DNA of 64,000 nucleotides from Polaribacter sp. WD7. Its GTDB lineage: Bacteria > Bacteroidota > Bacteroidia > Flavobacteriales > Flavobacteriaceae. The notes beneath the pieces were generated by a model. That model was not told the origin of the DNA, did no database searches, and saw only the letters and a program-made list of their open reading frames with translations. Shown here piece after piece: positions 61,990 to 64,000 of the stretch. The translations under genes and the position numbers were made by a program. The stretch is taken from the NCBI RefSeq assembly GCF_003335085.1, contig NZ_QPEJ01000015.1, positions 1 through 64,000 on the forward strand. The letters run 5' to 3'. Every line of letters starts with the position of its first letter. Within the stretch, counting starts at the first letter, position 1.

Positions 61990-62613
61990 ATGGCAAGAAG
62001 AGATACTCCAGAAATTAATGCAGGTTCGATGGCAGATATTGCTTTCTTGCTTCTAATTTTCTTTCTGGTAACAACTACTATGAATGTAGATTCTGGTGTT
62101 TCTAAGAAACTATCAGAAAAACCACCACCAGATTATGTTCCGCCAATTATTAAAGAGAAGAATATTTTCGAAGTAAATATCAACAGAAATAATGAATTGT
62201 TGGTAGAAGGTGAAAGAATGGAAATTAAAGACCTTAAAGATGCTGCACTAAAATTTATTGATAATGGAGGCGGTATAGGTAAAGTTGAAGAAGGTGTTGC
62301 TACTGGTCCTTGTAATTATTGTAAAGGAGAAAGAAGTGATAAATCTTCAGATCACCCTAACAAAGCTATTATATCTGTACAGTCAGATAGGTTAACAGAA
62401 TACGGTACTTACTTAAGAGTTCAAAATGAATTACTTAGAGCTTATTCAGAGTTGCGTAATAGACTTAGTATGGAGAGATATAAAGTTCCTTTTGCAGAAT
62501 TGGAAGAAGCTTACAAAGAAAATAGAGATAATGAAGGTTTAAAAAGAAGAGTTGAAGATATCAAAAAAAGTTATCCTCAAATTATTTCTGACGCAGAACC
62601 TACATCTAACTAG
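61990..62613 (+). CDS. exbD: ExbD/TolR-family protein, long form with CxxC insertion
   Basis: A 207-residue biopolymer-transport protein with a single N-terminal helix after ARRDTPEINAGSMADIAFLL; the proton-carrying Asp is the D in SMADIAFLLLIFFLV. The periplasmic domain has NIFEVNINRNNELLVEGERM and AIISVQSDRLTEYGTYLRVQ. Between these is an insertion with ATGPCNYCKGERSDKS, a CxxC not found in E. coli ExbD, and a long C-terminal helical tail (VPFAELEEAYKENRDNEGLK). Usual ExbD proteins have about 140 residues, so this one is enlarged. Confidence 0.92.
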   Translation: MARRDTPEINAGSMADIAFLLLIFFLVTTTMNVDSGVSKKLSEKPPPDYVPPIIKEKNIFEVNINRNNELLVEGERMEIKDLKDAALKFIDNGGGIGKVEEGVATGPCNYCKGERSDKSSDHPNKAIISVQSDRLTEYGTYLRVQNELLRAYSELRNRLSMERYKVPFAELEEAYKENRDNEGLKRRVEDIKKSYPQIISDAEPTSN

Positions 62614-62631
62614 TTTTTAAAATATAACAAT

Positions 62632-63102
62632 ATGTCTAAATTTAGAAAAAAGAAAAAAGGAATGCCAGCAGTAAATACAGCTGCATTACCTGATATTGTT
62701 TTTATGTTGTTATTTTTCTTTATGGTTACTACAACCATGAGAGAAACAGATTTAAGAATTGAAAACCCTAGATTACCAGCAGCTACAGAAGTAAAAAAAT
62801 TGGAGCATAAAAGTTTGGTAAGCACTATCTATGTTGGTAAATCAAAAACACCAGAAAAACATGGACAAAGTTTTAATAGAATTCAATTAAACGACAAAAT
62901 AGCAACGGCAGATCAAGTACCTGCTTTTATTATTAACGCTAGATCTAAAGTTTCTGAAGCAGAAGTGCCTTTTATGACAACTTCAATTAAAGCAGATAGA
63001 GAAGCTAATGTAGGAACTATTATTGATATAAGATTGAAATTAAGAGATGTTAATGCACTTAAGTTAAGTTACTCAGCATCTAATTCTTCTGGAGATAATT
63101 AA
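62632..63102 (+). CDS. exbD: ExbD/TolR-family protein, second copy
   Basis: A 156-residue ExbD. Basic start MSKFRKKKKGMPAVNTAALP, membrane helix with the key Asp in LPDIVFMLLFFFMVTTTMRE, periplasmic part with STIYVGKSKTPEKHGQSFN and the end GTIIDIRLKLRDVNALKLSY. It lacks the CxxC insertion of the preceding copy. Two unlike ExbD subunits beside one ExbB suggest a mixed ExbD pair in one complex. A terminator follows. Confidence 0.92.
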   Translation: MSKFRKKKKGMPAVNTAALPDIVFMLLFFFMVTTTMRETDLRIENPRLPAATEVKKLEHKSLVSTIYVGKSKTPEKHGQSFNRIQLNDKIATADQVPAFIINARSKVSEAEVPFMTTSIKADREANVGTIIDIRLKLRDVNALKLSYSASNSSGDN

Positions 63103-63121
63103 TACTACAAATGATATATAT

Positions 63122-63154
63122 AAAGGGATAATTCGAAAGAATTATCCTTTTTTT
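63122..63154 (+). terminator. Rho-independent terminator after exbD
   Basis: GGATAATTC and GAATTATCC form a stem around a GAAA loop, extended by AAAG/TTT with one bulge, followed by T-run. It separates the exb genes from the following barrel gene. Confidence 0.85.
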
Positions 63155-63167
63155 ATTTCATATAACT

Positions 63168-63899
63168 ATGGCAAAGAATTTAAAAATGAAATATTGTACA
63201 TTTAACAAACGTTATTTAAAAATGTTAAGAGTAGGTTTATATATTTTATTTTGTTGTATTACTACAATTTGTTATTCTCAAAGAGACTCTCTTAAATTGG
63301 GAGATAGATATGCAGAGGACCAAATTTATGCATCGGTTTCTTATGCCCAGTTTTACAATCAACCTTCTCAAATCTCTAAGAGTGATTTTTCTTTTTCATT
63401 ATCAACAGGTTTTATAAAAGATATTATTTTAAATAATCGAGGTAATTTTTCTTTAGCATTGGGGGTTGGTTATGGTTTAGATTCTTTTAATCATAAACTA
63501 AAAATAGCAGAAGTAAACAACGCTATTGTTTTTAGTGCAGATAATACAATTACTAATAATGTGCTGCAATTGCATAATATAGAAATTCCTTTTCAAATTA
63601 GATGGAGGACATCTACTGCCCAAAAATATAATTTTTGGCGTATATATACAGGTGTAAAATTACTTTATAATTTAAGCAATACCTTTAAGTATTTAGATGC
63701 TAATGACACTTCATTTTTACTTAAAAATATACCAAATTATAACAAAATTCAGTATGGTTTAACCTTTTCTGCAGGTTATGACGAATTTAATATTAATGTA
63801 TTTTACGGAGTATCTCCTATATTAAATAATGCTTTTATTAATAATGAACCTATAAATACTAGAATTTTAAAATTTGGTTTGATCTTCTTTCTCTTATAA
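63168..63899 (+). CDS. outer-membrane beta-barrel protein, PorT-like
   Basis: A 243-residue exported barrel protein. The hydrophobic signal is LRVGLYILFCCITTICYSQ; ATGs at 63168, 63186 and 63222 are all possible, the last giving the neatest signal peptide. The body (DQIYASVSYAQFYNQPSQIS, FALGVGYG-like strand SLALGVGYGLDSFNHKL, IPFQIRWRTSTAQKYNFWRI, TGVKLLYNLSN, KFGLIFFLL at the end) looks like the PorT/porin-family barrels that follow exbD genes in Flavobacteria. PorT belongs to type IX secretion; the match here is by size and place, and a general barrel of unknown function is as likely. Confidence 0.75.
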   Translation: MAKNLKMKYCTFNKRYLKMLRVGLYILFCCITTICYSQRDSLKLGDRYAEDQIYASVSYAQFYNQPSQISKSDFSFSLSTGFIKDIILNNRGNFSLALGVGYGLDSFNHKLKIAEVNNAIVFSADNTITNNVLQLHNIEIPFQIRWRTSTAQKYNFWRIYTGVKLLYNLSNTFKYLDANDTSFLLKNIPNYNKIQYGLTFSAGYDEFNINVFYGVSPILNNAFINNEPINTRILKFGLIFFLL

Positions 63900-64000
63900 A
63901 AAAAAATAGATAATTATAGGGCTAATTAAACCTAAAAAGAAACCCAAATATACTTCTTTACTAGTATGAGCTTTTAAATGTAATCTAGCACTAGCAACAA
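63894..64000 (-). CDS. PAP2-family phosphatase, C-terminal end (cut by window edge)
   Basis: Minus-strand coding from the right edge reads VASARLHLKAHTSKEVYLGF, then FLGLISPIIIYFFL and TAA at 63894. SARLxLKAHTxxEVxxGFxxG is the last motif and final helix of membrane PAP2 phosphatases, with the His in KAHTSKE acting in catalysis. It overlaps the stop of the barrel gene by 6 bp. The rest of the gene is outside the window. Confidence 0.7.
   Translation of the reverse strand, partial: VASARLHLKAHTSKEVYLGFFLGLISPIIIYFFL

Overview
The window is an AT-rich chromosomal segment (roughly one third GC by eye) from a member of the Bacteroidota, most likely a marine Flavobacteriaceae such as a Polaribacter/Tenacibaculum-like organism. 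Signs of this are promoters of the Bacteroidota type (TTG, about 19 bp, then TAnnTTTG), weak or absent Shine-Dalgarno sites with several TTG starts, an L21 protein with a long C-terminal extension, stand-alone atpD-atpC, THC0290_0291-like and OmpA/TSP3 outer-membrane proteins, and an exbB-X-exbD-exbD cluster followed by a beta-barrel gene. No rRNA, tRNA, CRISPR array or intact transposase was seen. Most of the segment is housekeeping.

Layout. 1-2.7 kb is the accessory patch: a 5'-truncated aat relic faces a minus-strand unit of a 611-residue YcaO protein and a 49-codon gene that lies below the usual size cut-off. The small gene encodes a peptide with a basic, signal-like leader and a short Ser-Gly-Glu-Cys tail. 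Its stop codon sits inside the terminator hairpin. This is the best candidate for an undescribed system. 2.7-5 kb: tdk-alr-mscL (minus). 5-9.2 kb: hypothetical gene, glycosyltransferase, ArsC/Spx-like, DinB-like, cystathionine gamma-synthase. 9.2-12.5 kb: outer-membrane protein, Ig-like lipoprotein, ComF. 12.6-15.6 kb: glyS, Cys-rich HMA lipoprotein, EamA exporter. 15.7-19.5 kb: a self-contained red/far-red light operon (bacteriophytochrome kinase, two receiver proteins, heme oxygenase).

19.5-23 kb: a pair of M16 peptidases, one with the HxxEH zinc site and one without. 23.1-25.6 kb: rplU-rpmA and waaA. 25.6-31.1 kb: two half-size YeeE/YedE sulfur transporters followed by an incomplete molybdenum-cofactor cluster (moaA, moeA, moaC, mobA-like) with relics and a lone degenerate rhodanese domain. 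31.1-36.2 kb: membrane-anchored MutS-like ATPase and mfd. 36.4-41.5 kb: a metal-homeostasis locus in which a TonB receptor and thioredoxin diverge from a DtxR/MntR-type regulator and ZIP transporter around a perfect 20-bp palindrome. 41.6-49 kb: AddA-like helicase-nuclease, kbl, two tandem OmpA/TSP3 paralogues.

49.2-57.1 kb: atpD-atpC, rbfA, LolE-like permease, dusB, M28 peptidase with PDZ, lepA. 57.2-59.4 kb: a hypothetical secreted protein, a 556-bp decayed stretch holding the C-terminal end of a LytTR regulator, DUF2237, and a zinc metallopeptidase. 59.5-64 kb: asparaginase, the ExbB/ExbD energy-transduction cluster with a beta-barrel protein, and the 3' end of a PAP2 phosphatase running off the right edge.
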